Shown here: positions 62,216 through 64,000 of the stretch, piece after piece
Position numbering within the stretch: position 1 is the stretch's first letter
Layout of the letters: the number at the start of each line of letters is the position of its first letter
The notes under the pieces: generated by a model
Databases searched by the model: none
Told to the model about the DNA's origin: nothing
What the model saw: the letters and a program-made list of their open reading frames with translations, nothing else
Program-made: the position numbers and the translations under genes
DNA from: Puccinellia tenuiflora
Taxonomy: Eukaryota; Streptophyta; Magnoliopsida; Poales; Poaceae
Direction of reading: 5' to 3'
Length of the DNA: 64,000 nt
Assembly: GCA_012064385.1 (NCBI GenBank)
Contig: QRDG01000350.1
Location: 852,563-916,562, forward strand

Positions 62216-63342
62216 TTTGGTCTCTTCCTACCTAGTATAACGGTATAATACTATGTCTACAACTTCTCGAAGTTTGTTCAATGCAAGTTTTGATCTATTT
62301 AAGGCTGATCATGTGGAAGATCAAGCACATTAGAGTTATACAATGGCTCTATCGATCATAGCAATGTCATGTGGAATGACTTCATGAGTTGGAGGAGAGA
62401 CACCGAAAAAAAAGGTTGTGTTCTGTGAACTAAGAGATGATCTCTCTTAGTAGGAATATAATATATCTTCTTTTGTTTAACGAGATGTCTTATCTTAGTC
62501 ATATGTTTTCTAGTTTATTTTTTATTATATCATAATTTTTGGAGATTATAAACATTAATGGTTACAACCAACTTTAAGATATATATATATAACCTATTAT
62601 GTAATATTATTATTTTCTTCTATAAACGATACGCAATACATAAGGTTATCTTATCGATCGGTCACTGTACATGCCTTTAGGGTAAAAGACATTTTTCTAA
62701 CAGATAGTACAAGTTTGCATCTTAGGATTTGAGCAAGCACCTTTTGTTTTAGTAAGGTAAGGTGCTGCACCTTTTGCAGTTGGATTCGCGCACAGGCAAT
62801 TCAATTCTGCGCCGTTCGCAACGCAAAGCAGGTCAATGATGTTATCGCTGCCTCCAATGATGCTAGGTAGGGGTACCTCCGGGCCCTCAAGGGCTGGTTT
62901 GCTCAGTAATGTTGGTGTTGACTACGGTCGAGGTTGTCATGTCAACTCTCCCCTCCCTTTCTCCTTCCTCCTATAGCCACGACGTTCACAAACTCAACCT
63001 ACCTAGCCTACAAGATTGATGATTCATTCGAAGACTAGACTTTGTCACTGGTGGGTAAATATTTTATCCTTGGTAGTACTTAATTAGATGTATCTGGTTT
63101 GGTCTCATCCTACCTATAACGGTATAATACTACGTATGCAACTTCCCGAAGTTTGTTCAATGCAAAAATTGATCTATTTATGGCTGTCACGTGGAAGATC
63201 AAGCAAATTAGGTTTATATATATAATAATGGTGCATCATACTATTGTCATGTAGGATGATTTCATCAATTGGAGAGACAATGAAAACAGATGATTGTGTT
63301 CTCTTAGCTAAGAGATGTTCTCTTAGTAGAAGTATAATATAC

Positions 63343-63540
63343 TCCCTCCGTCCTAAACAGGTAGTAGTTTTCTTTGTTACATGAGATGGCTTGTCTTAGT
63401 CACATGATTTCTAGTTTATCTTCTTATTATATCATAACTTTAAGAGATTAAAAACATTAATTGTTAGACACAACTTTAAGATATACTCCATCCGTCCCAT
63501 ATTAATTGTTGCTAAAATAAATATATTTAGACGTACTATT
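63343..63540. mobile_element. Stowaway-like fragments in duplication copy B
   Basis: Two 'ctccctccgtcc'-like termini occur in copy B, at about 63344 and 63486 (the second reads ctccatccgtcccatattaa). Copy A lacks both. Neither has a clear inverted partner, so these are fragments or internally deleted elements. Confidence 0.55.
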
Positions 63541-63776
63541 ATATAGCATTTTTTTTTGTCTTCTATAAACGATTCGCAATGCATAAGATTATCTTATCGA
63601 TCAGTGGTCACTGTACATGTCTTTCGGGTAAAAAACATTTTTCTGATAGATAGTACGAGTTTGCACTTAGGATTTGAGCAAGCACCTTTTGTTTTTAGTA
63701 TGGTACTGCACCTTTTGCAGTTGGATTCGCGCACGGGCAATTCAATTCTGCGCCGCTCACAACGCAAAGCAGGTCA

Positions 63777-64000
63777 ACACCACGCTTCCGCTCGAGCAGT
63801 TGCAGCCATGAAGTGCCACATCGTGCCCAAAAGTCCAAACATAAAAATGACGACGACGACCAGTTAAAGCTAGGATTTGTAGAGAAAATACTCTCTGCCT
63901 TTCTGCAAATAGTCCAAGCGTGTCACTTCCTCGGAGAGTTGAAAGTGGTTTTAAACTTTTCAAGTGCACCTTTTCTCTTGTCCTTTCTAAAAGTGTACGT
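63777..64000. other. Unassigned DNA at the window edge
   Basis: This follows the end of duplication copy B. Frames here are short and overlapping. Nothing is recognisable, and a gene starting outside the window cannot be excluded. Confidence 0.3.

Larger units (their letters stand above)
61554..63776. repeat. Tandem duplication of about 1.28 kb
   Basis: Copy A runs 61554-62835 and copy B 62840-63776. Shared landmarks in the same order include 'cctccaatgatg', 'ctaggtaggggt', 'tgttggtgttga', 'cttcctcctatagccac', 'ctggtttggtctc', 'gtttgttcaatgcaa' and 'gcaaagcaggtcaa'. The copies differ by many substitutions, so the duplication is old. Copy A is longer because of an inserted foldback element. 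Confidence 0.88.

Noticed and set aside
61870..62240. Two short ORFs on opposite strands encoding nearly the same peptide
   Set aside because: They are the two arms of the foldback element, not genes.

Overview
This is nuclear DNA from a grass, almost certainly a Triticeae species (wheat, Aegilops, barley or a relative). Genes are split by GT-AG introns, a 9-lipoxygenase of the cereal LOX1 type is present, and intergenic space is filled with nested transposons of typical Triticeae kinds: Copia and Gypsy LTRs, a CACTA element with repeated 'gtcccggtt' motifs, Stowaway MITEs and a Mutator-like element. Species and chromosome cannot be read from the sequence. Cereal LOX1 loci are known on group 4 chromosomes, which is only a hint.

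Layout. 1-28.4 kb is a gene island with three host genes. A 7-exon lipoxygenase (961-4125, +) encodes 864 aa. A 15-exon mitochondrial serine hydroxymethyltransferase (5493-9489, -) encodes about 512 aa if two 1-base frameshifts are ignored. A large PI3K-related kinase, SMG1 (12405-28338, -), has 15 exons and encodes about 3,697 aa if four frameshifts are ignored. All six frameshifts are single-base length changes in short homopolymers and no nonsense codons accompany them, so I read them as probable base-calling errors.

28.9-42.3 kb is LTR retrotransposon DNA. It holds the 3' part of a Gypsy element (-) and two related Copia-like copies in opposite orientation, which make a roughly 3 kb inverted repeat around a single N, a probable assembly gap.

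42.3-59.8 kb is a CACTA element on the minus strand, cut by a 9,844-bp Mutator-like element (MULE, 42925-52768). The MULE is complete: 124-bp terminal inverted repeats with one mismatch, a perfect 9-bp target duplication, an intact 1,030-aa transposase and two further intact small genes. The CACTA carries a TNP2-type transposase broken by one in-frame stop, a 176-aa ORF, the start of a TNPA-like ORF and a TATA-preceded group of three RNA-like hairpins.

59.8-64 kb is repeat-rich and without a clear gene. It holds a roughly 1.28-kb tandem duplication, one copy of which contains a 401-bp foldback element while the other preserves the empty site.

The three host genes are functionally unrelated (oxylipin synthesis, one-carbon metabolism and photorespiration, nonsense-mediated decay). 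The most notable items are the apparently intact multi-gene MULE and the hairpin cluster in the CACTA.
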